Assembly: GCA_937915865.1 (NCBI GenBank)
Contig: CALGIG010000045.1
Span: 1 to 64,000, forward strand
Direction: 5' to 3'
DNA from: an uncultured Prolixibacteraceae bacterium
Lineage (GTDB): Bacteria; Bacteroidota; Bacteroidia; Bacteroidales; Prolixibacteraceae
Length of the DNA: 64,000 nucleotides
Shown here: piece after piece, positions 44,779-53,697 of the stretch
Numbering within the stretch: the stretch's first letter is position 1
Layout of the letters: every line of letters begins with the position of its first letter
Program-made: the position numbers and the translations under genes
The notes under the pieces: model-generated
The model's database searches: none
What the model was told of the DNA's origin: nothing
The model's input: the letters and a program-made list of their open reading frames with translations, nothing else

Positions 44779-46056
44779 ATGAAACTAACAAAAAAAATTA
44801 CTTTTTCCCTCATTTTACTTTGGATAAGCTCGGCATTGGTTTATGCACAAGTAAAGCAAGATTCACTTCAATTTGAGCAAGGATTCAAAAAATATCGCTT
44901 GGGCGGTTATGGCGAAATATTGTATCAGCACATGGATTACGGCGCCGACCGTTACAATTATAACGATGGGGCTCAACCCGACAACCGGTCGTTAATTGGA
45001 ATGCCGCGGTCGGTTTTTTCGTTCGACTACAAATTGAGAAATGATATTATTTTTTCTACCGAACTTGAATTTGAACACGGAGGCACAGGCTCTGCAATGG
45101 AACTTGAATACGAAGAAGCGGGTGAATATGAAATGGAAGTTGAAAAAGCCGGCGAAGTTGTACTCGAACAGTTTCACTTTACCAAGATATTTAAACCCTG
45201 GTTAAAAGTTCGCGCTGGTCACCTAATTGTTCCCATCGGACAAACTAATGCCCGCCACGAATCAATCCTTTATTTCGGTACAGTACGTCCCGAAAGCGAA
45301 ACCAGCATCATTCCACTAACGTGGCATGAATCGGGCATTGCATTATTGGGAAATTATCGTCGTTGGTCATATCAGTTCATGGTGGTGAACGGATTGGATG
45401 CCAATGGTTTTACTTCGGCCTATTGGGTACGCGAAGGAAAACAGGGAATTTTTGAAGAAGTCAGGATGACTGATCCGGCTATGGCGGCCCGTATCGAAAA
45501 TACAGGGTTGCGCCATTTGCGGTTATCGGCTTCAGCCTATTGGGGAAACAGTACAGGTAACACAAGCAAATCAAACGACATGAAAAAATACAATGGCCGG
45601 GTTGGAATTATATCAGGCGACCTGGAATACAACAACCGTAAACTTATTATCAGAGGTAATATCATTTCGGGCGATTTAAGCGATTCTTACCAGATTTCGG
45701 CAATCAATAAAACCTTATCAAAAAACATCCAGTATTCACGTACTCCGGTAGCAAAAAATGCACTGGCTTATGGCGCCGAAGCTGGATATAGCATTAGAAT
45801 TGGTAATTCGGGAGAACGGATAATTCCCTTTACCCGCTATGAATATTATAATTCAATGGAAAAAACAGTTAGTGGTATGCATGCCGACGAACGTTTTAAA
45901 CGCGACATACTTACTATAGGGCTCAACTACTACATTTTACCATCGTTGGCTATCAAAGCCGATTATGCCAAACGCCGAATAGGTGGTGGAAATTACAACA
46001 ACGAAAATACCCTTGGACTAGCCCTCGTTTACACAGGCTGGATGATTCAGAAATAA
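44779..46056 (+). CDS. Outer-membrane porin-like beta-barrel
   Basis: This 425-residue protein has a signal peptide ending near LVYAQ (residue 24). The mature protein alternates short amphipathic strands and loops and ends in an aromatic strand (LGLALVYTGWMIQK), as expected for an outer-membrane barrel. GGYGEILYQHMDYG, FSFDYKLRNDIIFSTELEFE and VRAGHLIVPIGQTNARHE resemble the phosphate-selective or OprO/P-like porin group. A glutamate-rich loop (ELEYEEAGEYEMEVEKAGEV) could bind cations such as iron. It is the first gene of the operon, directly under leader copy 2, and 25 bp before imelysin. It may admit a metal or a metal complex; the ligand is not known. Confidence 0.7.
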   Translation: MKLTKKITFSLILLWISSALVYAQVKQDSLQFEQGFKKYRLGGYGEILYQHMDYGADRYNYNDGAQPDNRSLIGMPRSVFSFDYKLRNDIIFSTELEFEHGGTGSAMELEYEEAGEYEMEVEKAGEVVLEQFHFTKIFKPWLKVRAGHLIVPIGQTNARHESILYFGTVRPESETSIIPLTWHESGIALLGNYRRWSYQFMVVNGLDANGFTSAYWVREGKQGIFEEVRMTDPAMAARIENTGLRHLRLSASAYWGNSTGNTSKSNDMKKYNGRVGIISGDLEYNNRKLIIRGNIISGDLSDSYQISAINKTLSKNIQYSRTPVAKNALAYGAEAGYSIRIGNSGERIIPFTRYEYYNSMEKTVSGMHADERFKRDILTIGLNYYILPSLAIKADYAKRRIGGGNYNNENTLGLALVYTGWMIQK

Positions 46057-46081
46057 AACTTAACCCATAAATCATATTATC

Positions 46082-47194
46082 ATGAACAGATATTTTACAC
46101 TTTTTCTTTTGCTCACAGTGTTCCTTTTTTCCTGCTCGAAAGACGATGGAAAAGATAATGGCGAAAATGAGGAATACGACTATACCAATATATTAACCGA
46201 CTATGTCAACAATACAGTAATTGCTACTTATGCCGCAATGAAGGATAATGCCAAGCTTTTGCTCGCTGCTACTGAAAAATTTACAGAAACTAACTCTCAA
46301 GCCGATCTCGATGCCACTTGTGCAGCGTGGAAAGCTACCCGTAAACCGTGGGAATGTAGCGAAGCATTTTTGTTTGGCCCTGCTGATTATAAAGATATTG
46401 ATCCACTAATTGACTCATGGCCGCTCGACCAGACCCAGCTTGAGCAGGTACTGTCAGGCAAACAGGAGTTAACAGCTGAATTTGTCAGAAACGGTCTCGG
46501 TGCAGGCTTACGTGGTTTCCATACCATCGAATATCTGATATTTCGTGAAGGTTCGCCCCGAAAAGCTACGGATATTACTGAGCGAGAAAAACAATATTTA
46601 GTTGCTGTAACCGAAGTGCTACGCGACGATTGTATAACCCTTTGGGCATTGTGGGCCGGTGTTAAGGAAGGTTCGGAAGAAGCTGATATTCTTGATAAGA
46701 TAGAAGTTTCTGTTGGAACACCTTATGGCACCGAATTTAAAAAAGCAGGTGATGCCGGAAGCCGCTACCTGTCGCAAACAAGTGCAATCGAAGAAATAGT
46801 ACAGGGAATGATTGATATTGCGAATGAAGTTGGCAGCCAGAAGATTGCAGGACCAGTTAAAAGCCAAAATGTACTCGATGTTGAATCATGGTTCAGTTGG
46901 AATTCTCTGACTGACTTTACCAATAATGTAAACAGTATTGAGAATGCTTACATTAATGGGTACGATGGTTCTTCGCCGGGAGCAAGTTTATCTGAATTTG
47001 TAAAGGAAATTGATCCTACTATTGATTCGGAAGTAAAAGCAAAAATATCTGCTGCCAAAATTGCTATCAATAATATTCCGGCGCCTTTCCGTAACAGTTT
47101 AAATAATACCGAAAAAACCAGCGCAGCTATAACTGCAATGGGCGAACTTGAAAATGTATTGACTAAAAAGGTATTACCGCTGATTGTTGAATAA
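46082..47194 (+). CDS. Imelysin-family (M75) lipoprotein
   Basis: This is a 370-residue lipoprotein with lipobox FLFSC (Cys18). It is largely helical, as imelysins are. The family motif GFHTIEY (GxHxxE) is present near residue 146, and an AAWKATRKPWECSEAFLFGP segment matches the first helical half. The imelysin family includes iron-regulated proteins and the EfeO M75 domain, and usually binds metal or metal-loaded substrate rather than acting as a peptidase. It lies between the porin and the second di-heme DUF1111 protein; its frame ends about 35 bp before the next start. A role in periplasmic or surface iron or heme handling is likely from the family and the context. Confidence 0.85.
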   Translation: MNRYFTLFLLLTVFLFSCSKDDGKDNGENEEYDYTNILTDYVNNTVIATYAAMKDNAKLLLAATEKFTETNSQADLDATCAAWKATRKPWECSEAFLFGPADYKDIDPLIDSWPLDQTQLEQVLSGKQELTAEFVRNGLGAGLRGFHTIEYLIFREGSPRKATDITEREKQYLVAVTEVLRDDCITLWALWAGVKEGSEEADILDKIEVSVGTPYGTEFKKAGDAGSRYLSQTSAIEEIVQGMIDIANEVGSQKIAGPVKSQNVLDVESWFSWNSLTDFTNNVNSIENAYINGYDGSSPGASLSEFVKEIDPTIDSEVKAKISAAKIAINNIPAPFRNSLNNTEKTSAAITAMGELENVLTKKVLPLIVE

Positions 47195-47228
47195 TCAGTT
47201 TTTGGATCTTGATACGAAATCCATCAAA

Positions 47229-48653
47229 ATGACTCCTGTATATCCTAAAATAAAGCTTTTAGCATTTGCTATCTTTCTTTTTGTGGTGAGCCTGTTTATG
47301 CAGGCTTGCCTAAAAGAGAATGACGATTTGATTTTAACACCAGGTGGAAGGGTTGCTCTTCCGTCAGAGCTTTCGGGTGGTCAATCAACTATCTTTTCCT
47401 CAACAAGTAAGGCTTATGATACACCAGCCAATTGGGTGACAGGCGATTTGCTGGATTTATTTCTGAAAGGTGATGCGCTGTATGACAATCCGCGTGTTTC
47501 CGGTGAAAATACAACCAGCGGCGGTCTTGGACCAGTTTATGCAGGATATTCATGTTCCAGTTGTCATAATGATGCGGGCAGGACCCGTTCAACACTTTTT
47601 ACGTCAGGAGGTTCAGGACCTTACGGCTTTTCATCTTTTTTGACATTTATCAGAACTACCAACGATCAAAACTTCAGGCAATATGGGCGTGTGTTGCACG
47701 ATCAGTCTATTTATGGTTCCAAACCTGAAGGAAAACTCAGGGTTACATACACCGAAAAGGAATATAGTTTTCCCGATGGCGAAAAATACAGTTTAATAAC
47801 TCCTCATTACGAAATATACAACTGGTATGCCGATTCGATACCAATGAACCAGATAGAAATGAGTGTTCGCGTACCGCTTCGCCATGTTGGTATGGGATTA
47901 ATGATGGCGCTCGATCAAACTGAAATTCTACGACTGGCTACCATTCAATATCCCGAATACGGAATTTCAGGAAAAGTAAATTGGGTTACCGAGCGAAACA
48001 AAAAATATTTGGGATTATCGGGTCACAAAGCACAACATGCTGATTTAACTGTTGAACTGGGTTTTAGCTCAGACCTGGGCGTAACAAACGACCGTTTTCC
48101 ACACGAAGTTGCAGAAGGTCAGGAACAGGTAAATGATGATTATGGAATACAGATAACTACGAAAGAAATGGCTGCCGTCGATTTTTATTTGCACGCTTTA
48201 GGTGTTCCGGCACGCAGAGCTGTAAGTAATTCTGCAGTTCAAACAGGCGAAGAATTGTTTAACCATGCCAAATGTAATCTTTGCCATACACCAACCCTAC
48301 ACACAAAGGCTGGAGGTGTCCAACTAATCGACGGAACAAACGTTCCCTGGTTAGGTAGTCAGGTTATACATCCATATTCAGATTATCTTTTACATGACAT
48401 GGGACCTGAACTTGGCGACGACTATTCACAATTTCTGGCTACCGGTGATGAGTGGCGTACAACCCCTCTTTGGGGTGTTGGCTTACAGGAAGTAGTGAAC
48501 GGGCACAGCAACTTTTTACACGACGGACGAGCCCGGAACTTTGTTGAAGCCATTATGTGGCATGGTGGCGAAGGCGATATATCACGTAAAAAATTCAGTC
48601 AAATGACCAAAGAAGAGCGCGAAACATTAATCATGTTCCTTCGCTCACTTTAA
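47229..48653 (+). CDS. Di-heme DUF1111 oxidoreductase lipoprotein, copy 2
   Basis: This 474-residue protein is counted from the ATG at 47229, which yields a lipoprotein signal with MQAC; the longer frame overlaps imelysin by 11 bp and hides the signal. Heme motifs are CSSCH (109-113) and CNLCH (349-353). It shares the SGGLGPVYAGYSCSSCH, HDQSIYG and SNFLHDGRARNFVEAIMWHG blocks with the copy at 39353. The pairing of DUF1111 with imelysin is a recurrent arrangement in Bacteroidota and Proteobacteria, thought to link heme-based redox chemistry with iron uptake. Here the gene is internal to the operon, followed 33 bp later by the Rid-like gene. Confidence 0.85.
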   Translation: MTPVYPKIKLLAFAIFLFVVSLFMQACLKENDDLILTPGGRVALPSELSGGQSTIFSSTSKAYDTPANWVTGDLLDLFLKGDALYDNPRVSGENTTSGGLGPVYAGYSCSSCHNDAGRTRSTLFTSGGSGPYGFSSFLTFIRTTNDQNFRQYGRVLHDQSIYGSKPEGKLRVTYTEKEYSFPDGEKYSLITPHYEIYNWYADSIPMNQIEMSVRVPLRHVGMGLMMALDQTEILRLATIQYPEYGISGKVNWVTERNKKYLGLSGHKAQHADLTVELGFSSDLGVTNDRFPHEVAEGQEQVNDDYGIQITTKEMAAVDFYLHALGVPARRAVSNSAVQTGEELFNHAKCNLCHTPTLHTKAGGVQLIDGTNVPWLGSQVIHPYSDYLLHDMGPELGDDYSQFLATGDEWRTTPLWGVGLQEVVNGHSNFLHDGRARNFVEAIMWHGGEGDISRKKFSQMTKEERETLIMFLRSL

Positions 48654-48686
48654 TTTGATAAAAAAATTAAAAATCAACATTATACA

Positions 48687-49874
48687 ATGAATACACTATT
48701 TAATACTGAAAATAAAACTATCATTTTCGATCTGGATTGTTTGGACAAAGCTAAAGTGGCTTTTTCGAGATTCGATGGTGAGAACTCAACCGAATTTAAC
48801 CTGATTATAACACCAGAATCGGGACCATTTAACTTTTCGGAACAGCTGACTGCAGTTGAAAAAGCGCTGAAACATTTTTTGAAAGAACAGGAGATGAACG
48901 ATGAAACAGTAATATTCAAACGTTATTTCGTCAGCGATTATTCCAACCAGACTGAAATTTACGACCGTATCAAAAACTGGAGATACACTTGTGCAACTTC
49001 GGTTGTACAACAAACCCCATTGTTGGGCGCTAAAGTTATTCTTCTGGCAACCCTTCTGGAAGGATCGGTTACTCAAAAAATGCTCGAAAAGAATAACTTG
49101 ATTATGAAAAGGAATGGCTACACCCATTTGTTTTCAACACAGATGTTCGACGAGAAAGCAAAGTCGAGTTCGTTTGGCCAAACATTGGAGATTTTTCAGG
49201 ATTACCATGAAATACTTCAGAAACAGAATTTGACGCTCGCCGAAAATTGCATTCGGACCTGGCTTTATGTGCGCGACATTGATAACAACTATTCAGGAAT
49301 GGTTACTGCCCGCAACCAGATTTTTATTTCTGAAAACCTTACCAGGGAAACTCATTTCATTGCAAGTACGGGAATCGAAGGACGTCATGCCAATTCCAAT
49401 GTGCTGGTACTGATGGATGCTTATTCCGTTGGAGGTATTCGTCCTGAGCAAATTACCTTTTTAAAAGCGCCAACACACCTGAATCCGACTCACGAATATG
49501 GCGTGGCATTTGAAAGGGGGACAGTGGTCCATTATGGCGACCGAGATCATATTTTCATTTCGGGCACTGCCAGTATCAATAACTGCGGGCAGATTATAAA
49601 CACAGGAAGTATCACAGGACAACTTGACCGCACGTTTGAAAATATTAACGCTCTGCTTTCAGAGGCTGGCGCTTCAATAACCGATCTTACCCATATTGTT
49701 GTTTATGTCCGTGATATAGCCGATTCACATCTCATCGACATGTATATTGAAAAGTATTATCCTTGCCTTCCAAGAGTTGTGGTTCAGGCGTCAGTTTGCC
49801 GTCCAGGATGGCTGGTTGAAATTGAAGGTATAGCCATAAAATCTATCAATAATCCAAAATACAACAACTATTAA
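48687..49874 (+). CDS. Tandem Rid-fold protein, chorismatase-like architecture
   Basis: This 395-residue protein has no signal peptide. The N-terminal half carries a Rid-like segment (TCATSVVQQTPLLGAKVILL). The C-terminal half (about 270-390) is a clear YjgF/RidA-type domain: VFISGTASINN-like DHIFISGTASINNCGQ, LDRTFENINALLSEAGASIT, and LPRVVVQASVCRPGWLVEIE, where the conserved Arg before VVVQ is present. Two Rid-fold halves in one chain is the arrangement of chorismatases (FkbO/Hyg5 type), but many uncharacterised relatives exist. RidA enzymes remove reactive imines. A cytoplasmic enzyme inside an otherwise exported redox operon is odd. Its role may be to supply an aromatic compound such as a quinone or siderophore precursor; this is speculation. 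Confidence 0.65.
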   Translation: MNTLFNTENKTIIFDLDCLDKAKVAFSRFDGENSTEFNLIITPESGPFNFSEQLTAVEKALKHFLKEQEMNDETVIFKRYFVSDYSNQTEIYDRIKNWRYTCATSVVQQTPLLGAKVILLATLLEGSVTQKMLEKNNLIMKRNGYTHLFSTQMFDEKAKSSSFGQTLEIFQDYHEILQKQNLTLAENCIRTWLYVRDIDNNYSGMVTARNQIFISENLTRETHFIASTGIEGRHANSNVLVLMDAYSVGGIRPEQITFLKAPTHLNPTHEYGVAFERGTVVHYGDRDHIFISGTASINNCGQIINTGSITGQLDRTFENINALLSEAGASITDLTHIVVYVRDIADSHLIDMYIEKYYPCLPRVVVQASVCRPGWLVEIEGIAIKSINNPKYNNY

Positions 49875-49886
49875 AATTAGTGAGTT

Positions 49887-51125
49887 ATGAAAAAAATTTC
49901 AGGATTATTGATCATTTTTGCATTAAGTACAACGGCTTTCGCTCAGGAAGTTATTGAAAAGAATAAACCATCAGAAGTTGATAAATACATTGAAAATGGA
50001 TTGATTTCGTTAGCCGGGAAAGATGGTATTACCTGGCAAACACGTGCAGGCGACTTCCTTTTTAAGCCTTATACTTTGATTCAGAGCAGAGGTATTTTTA
50101 ATTATTACGACGACGAAGGACTGGACCTTGCCGAACAAGACAACGTACTGAATACAGGATTTGAAATGCCGTATGCACTAGTGGGTTTTGCCGGCAAAGC
50201 ATTCAATAAGATAACTTTCAATGTAGCCATCAATGCAGCAGCCTCGGGAGCAGTACTGCTTAACCAGGCATGGTTTGATATAAACATGCGCGATGAACTC
50301 CGGTTTAGAATTGGAAAATTTAAAACGCCATTTAACCAGGCATTTCTGGTACAAAATGGGCAAACACTTTTTCCGATTTTACCTGTCTCTCTTACCACAA
50401 GGGTAAATTTGCCTTATGATATAAATTCGGTAAACCCAAAATTATCAACCGGATTCGATATTGGTGTGCAAATGCACGGGTTGCTGAATAAAAAACTGGA
50501 ATACCAGCTTGGAATTTTCAACGGGACAGGAATCGACGTAAATACTGCAACAGGGACTCTGGGCGACGATAATGGTTTACCGTCCTTACTCTATATTGGC
50601 CGCCTGGCGTATATGCCCTGGGGAATAATGCCGCAACATCAGGGCGATCCATCAAACTTTGAACGAAAAGCTTTTTTAATTGCAGCATCAGTTGGCTACG
50701 GTGTAGAAGCTAATTACGAAAGCAGTAACGATTTCCATGCAGGGCTGGAATGTTCATTACTATACAAACGTTGGTTTCTTTCAGCAGAAGCTTATTTGCT
50801 GAATATGGATTTTGTTGAACGGCAGCAGGTTTCACCTGTGTATTCATTTTGGGGAAGTTACATTCAAGCGGGCTATTTCCTGAATAAAAAAATACAACCT
50901 GCAATAAGATTTGATGTATTGGACAGAAATTCGATCTCAAAAAAAGGAATTTTGTATATGCCAGCAGCCGGACTAAACTACTATGTTGCGGGCCATAACC
51001 TGAAAGTGCAAGCAATGTACCAGTACCTCGGGAAAGCAGGACATGGTAGCGCCAGCGAGGCCAACGACGACGATAACGGGATGTCGGAACACCAGTTTTG
51101 CCTTCAACTTCAATTTGCCTTATAA
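49887..51125 (+). CDS. OprO/OprP-like outer-membrane porin
   Basis: This 412-residue protein has a signal peptide ending near TAFAQ (residue 20). Features of the phosphate-selective porin family are visible: GKDGITWQTRAGDFLFKPYT, AFNKITFNVAINAAASGAVL, LRFRIGKFKTPFNQAF, STGFDIGVQMHGLLNKKLEY, and a C-terminal aromatic strand (HQFCLQLQFAL). The length is normal for such a barrel. It is the second porin of this operon and differs from the first one at 44779. It lies just before two mono-heme lipoproteins. The anion- or metal-complex preference is not clear. Confidence 0.75.
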   Translation: MKKISGLLIIFALSTTAFAQEVIEKNKPSEVDKYIENGLISLAGKDGITWQTRAGDFLFKPYTLIQSRGIFNYYDDEGLDLAEQDNVLNTGFEMPYALVGFAGKAFNKITFNVAINAAASGAVLLNQAWFDINMRDELRFRIGKFKTPFNQAFLVQNGQTLFPILPVSLTTRVNLPYDINSVNPKLSTGFDIGVQMHGLLNKKLEYQLGIFNGTGIDVNTATGTLGDDNGLPSLLYIGRLAYMPWGIMPQHQGDPSNFERKAFLIAASVGYGVEANYESSNDFHAGLECSLLYKRWFLSAEAYLLNMDFVERQQVSPVYSFWGSYIQAGYFLNKKIQPAIRFDVLDRNSISKKGILYMPAAGLNYYVAGHNLKVQAMYQYLGKAGHGSASEANDDDNGMSEHQFCLQLQFAL

Positions 51126-51136
51126 TCTGAAAAACT

Positions 51137-51826
51137 ATGCCGATGAAGAATAATTTCATTCTTTTTCTGTCAGTATTTACAGCCTTTTTTTCGTGCACAC
51201 ACGAGTTCATCCCTGAAGAAAAACCGAGCTGGGATGTCAGGGCAGAACTTACATTTACCGATCCTCAATACTGGCCTACAGGACAACAAGTAAGGCTCGG
51301 GGCTTTTGCTGCCGACGACACAAAAAATCCGGTTACAAGTATTGGTATTGAAAAACCAACTTCAGGCCAAACTGAAGTTGCAATAGGACAAGTTTCTCAA
51401 GGAACATATCAATTCAAAGTATACATAACAGAAAATGCTGTTTATAAAGCCGATATTGCCAATTTGGGCGATGTTGAAATAACTGCCGCAAAAGTTATTT
51501 CGGCAAAAGAAATTAAACTGGTTACCTTCAGCAGGGTTCAACAACAAATACTGAATTCGTGCATTTTATGCCACGGAGGGTCGAGCGGCGAATTAGCAGC
51601 AAACCTCAATCTGATGCCTGGCAAAAGCTACTCTCAGCTGGTTGGCATACCGGCATACAAAAATTCGTCGTTTCTACGAGTCAACACCGGATCGGGCAAC
51701 TACAGTTACTTGTATAAAGTTCTGAACAAAGATGTCGATTTTGACCATGCAGCAAGTAGTTCGGCGACTTCGGCAGATAAGCAACTAATTTTTGACTGGA
51801 TTAACAATGGTGCAAAAAATAATTGA
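51137..51826 (+). CDS. Mono-heme cytochrome c-like lipoprotein, copy 1
   Basis: This 229-residue lipoprotein has the signal MPMKNNFILFLSVFTAFFSC (lipidated Cys20). The first 130 residues are beta-rich, with an Ig-like look (AELTFTDPQYWPTGQQVRL). The single heme motif CILCH is at 142-146, followed by a short cytochrome-like tail with methionine in NLMPGKSYSQL as a possible axial ligand, ending IFDWINNGAKNN. It is probably an electron-transfer protein anchored at a membrane. The next gene starts inside this frame, overlapping by 20 bp, so the two cytochromes are tightly coupled. Confidence 0.75.
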   Translation: MPMKNNFILFLSVFTAFFSCTHEFIPEEKPSWDVRAELTFTDPQYWPTGQQVRLGAFAADDTKNPVTSIGIEKPTSGQTEVAIGQVSQGTYQFKVYITENAVYKADIANLGDVEITAAKVISAKEIKLVTFSRVQQQILNSCILCHGGSSGELAANLNLMPGKSYSQLVGIPAYKNSSFLRVNTGSGNYSYLYKVLNKDVDFDHAASSSATSADKQLIFDWINNGAKNN

Positions 51827-52184
51827 AAAAATAGGAGTAATAATACTGGTTTCAGGATTAATAACATTTCACAGTTGCTATTACGATGTAATTTTTGAGG
51901 AAGACGAAACCACAACCAATGCCAAAAGTTTTAGTAATGATGTATTACCCATACTGAAATCGACTTGTGCCTCGTGCCACGACGGAACAGTTGCACTGCC
52001 AGATTTGCGCGATGTCAATGCCTATCAATCACTCACCCAGGGTAAATACATTACAGTTTCTGATCCAGAGAATAGCATTATAATACTCAAAGTCCAATCG
52101 GGGCACCCGTATACCAATGCCTTATCTGAAAAAGAGATACAACGAATTGGCGATTGGATAAAAGAAGGCGCTGAAAATAACTAA
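51807..52184 (+). CDS. Small mono-heme cytochrome c lipoprotein, copy 2
   Basis: This 125-residue lipoprotein is counted from the ATG at 51807 (MVQKIIEKIGVIILVSGLIT, then FHSC), which gives a good lipobox; the longer frame adds five residues. The heme motif CASCH is at 54-58, preceded by SFSNDVLPILKST, and the tail contains IIILKVQSGHP and IGDWIKEGAENN, like the C-terminal helix of class I cytochromes. A possible methionine ligand is not obvious in the short tail, so the sixth ligand may be something else. It overlaps the upstream cytochrome gene by 20 bp and is followed 11 bp later by the barrel gene. Confidence 0.75.
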   Translation: MVQKIIEKIGVIILVSGLITFHSCYYDVIFEEDETTTNAKSFSNDVLPILKSTCASCHDGTVALPDLRDVNAYQSLTQGKYITVSDPENSIIILKVQSGHPYTNALSEKEIQRIGDWIKEGAENN

Positions 52185-52195
52185 AACTACGAAAA

Positions 52196-53062
52196 ATGAT
52201 TATCAGTAAAACATTCAGGCTTCTCTTCATCGCTATTGCCATATCGATTAACATTACTTCAACCAAAGCGCAAGACGAGGTACCTATTTCTGCCGTTTGG
52301 GGAAACAGGCTAACCAACCATCAAACAGCAGAATTTGGCGGAAAAGGTTCTACGTCAATATTTATTGTACACTATTTTGATCAGATTACGGCTAATGGAA
52401 TAAGCGACTGGTTTGGAATTTACGGGACTTCAAACATTCAATTGGGTATTGAACAGGGTATTGGAAAAAGTTTTTCGGTTTACTATTATACCGAAAAACA
52501 AAATAAAACGCACGAAGTTGGCGCACGCTTACAGCTTACGCGACAAACACTTAGCGATACAACACCAATTAGTTCGGCGCTATCTTTTTCGGTTTCAGCC
52601 GACACACGCAATAAAAAATTCTTTGGTGACAATTTTTATTTTGTCAACCGTTTTTTCTTCACCACACAAATGGCTGTATCCCGGCAAATTTCTACACGGG
52701 TGCAAATCATGTCGAATACAACTTTTGTGCACTTCAACATTGTTCCAGACCAGTCGTATTCAGAGTTCCTGTCTGAAAACTTAGCCTTAGCCTTGCGAGT
52801 CAGCCGTAAAACTTCGTTCTATACCTCTTGCGATTTCCCGCTCGGAATATCTTCGGCAGCAAGCAAAAGCCCTAAAAGCCCAAAACCTGTATATAGTTTG
52901 GGAACCATATTGACATCTCCAACTCATAACTTCCAGATTTTTGTTAGTAATGACAACCAAATCAGTCTGGGAAAAGAATATTTAAATAACCATTCCGGAT
53001 TCTCAATCGATGCTTTACGCATTGGATTCAGCATTCAGGTGAAAATCAGAAAAAGTAAATAA
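52196..53062 (+). CDS. DUF5777-like beta-barrel protein
   Basis: This 288-residue exported protein has a signal peptide ending near TSTKAQ (residue 25). The mature start (DEVPISAVWGNRLTNHQTAE, then FGGKGSTSIFIVHYFDQI) and the following alternating strands match the pattern I associate with the DUF5777 barrel family, whose members often accompany c-type cytochromes in Bacteroidota. It ends in a charged strand (LRIGFSIQVKIRKSK). Together with the two lipoprotein cytochromes just upstream, it could form an outer-membrane conduit for electrons. That is a hypothesis from context. Confidence 0.6.
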   Translation: MIISKTFRLLFIAIAISINITSTKAQDEVPISAVWGNRLTNHQTAEFGGKGSTSIFIVHYFDQITANGISDWFGIYGTSNIQLGIEQGIGKSFSVYYYTEKQNKTHEVGARLQLTRQTLSDTTPISSALSFSVSADTRNKKFFGDNFYFVNRFFFTTQMAVSRQISTRVQIMSNTTFVHFNIVPDQSYSEFLSENLALALRVSRKTSFYTSCDFPLGISSAASKSPKSPKPVYSLGTILTSPTHNFQIFVSNDNQISLGKEYLNNHSGFSIDALRIGFSIQVKIRKSK

Positions 53063-53077
53063 AATAAAACAAACATC

Positions 53078-53695
53078 ATGCAGGCATATTGGTCATACAA
53101 ATTCAAAATAATCAGTATTGTAATCAGGATAGCAGGCATATTGCTACTGATTATGTGTTTAAGCTTTACATATATAATTGAACAACCCGAAAATGCAAAC
53201 GAGAAGGTAATTCCGCTGGAAATAAAAAACGATTCAACATCGTTCATCCTTTCACAGGTAATTGACAAAGCTGGTAAAACGCTCTATTTTTATCGTGACA
53301 TCGACCAGTTTCCATGCGACGACTCGTTATGCCAGCGTATGCAGGTACGCTTGTATTGGGACCAAAATGGCAATTATATGAAGCTGACAACTCCCGAAGG
53401 ATATGGACTGACGAAAATTAACCATAAACCATTTTCGCCTCGCGATTATCAAAAGCTCAACGAACTATTAAGCAATCCAAACTCATATCTGCGCTTTTAC
53501 AAACTTGAGAATTTAACAAATAAAGCAGCTGAAAAGCATTACTATTCGGTTGATGCAGTTTCGGGAGCAACAGTAACCGAAGTTACTTACGAAACTGTTC
53601 GGGGAGCTGTAAAAACCTGTTTCGTACTTTGGAAAATTGCGAATGGCGATATACCAGCATATATCAAAAAGCTAAATCCAAAAAAGACAGGTTAA
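53078..53695 (+). CDS. Membrane-anchored FMN-binding-like protein
   Basis: This 205-residue protein has one N-terminal membrane span (IISIVIRIAGILLLIMCLSF) and a periplasmic rest. Near the C-terminus, YSVDAVSGATVTEVTYETV contains the SGAT motif typical of covalent FMN-binding domains, where the threonine carries FMN. A cysteine pair (PCDDSLC) lies near residue 88. It is the last gene of the operon and converges with the SirB1-like gene only 2 bp away. It may link the periplasmic cytochromes to an inner-membrane electron source. Confidence 0.6.
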   Translation: MQAYWSYKFKIISIVIRIAGILLLIMCLSFTYIIEQPENANEKVIPLEIKNDSTSFILSQVIDKAGKTLYFYRDIDQFPCDDSLCQRMQVRLYWDQNGNYMKLTTPEGYGLTKINHKPFSPRDYQKLNELLSNPNSYLRFYKLENLTNKAAEKHYYSVDAVSGATVTEVTYETVRGAVKTCFVLWKIANGDIPAYIKKLNPKKTG

Positions 53696-53697
53696 TA

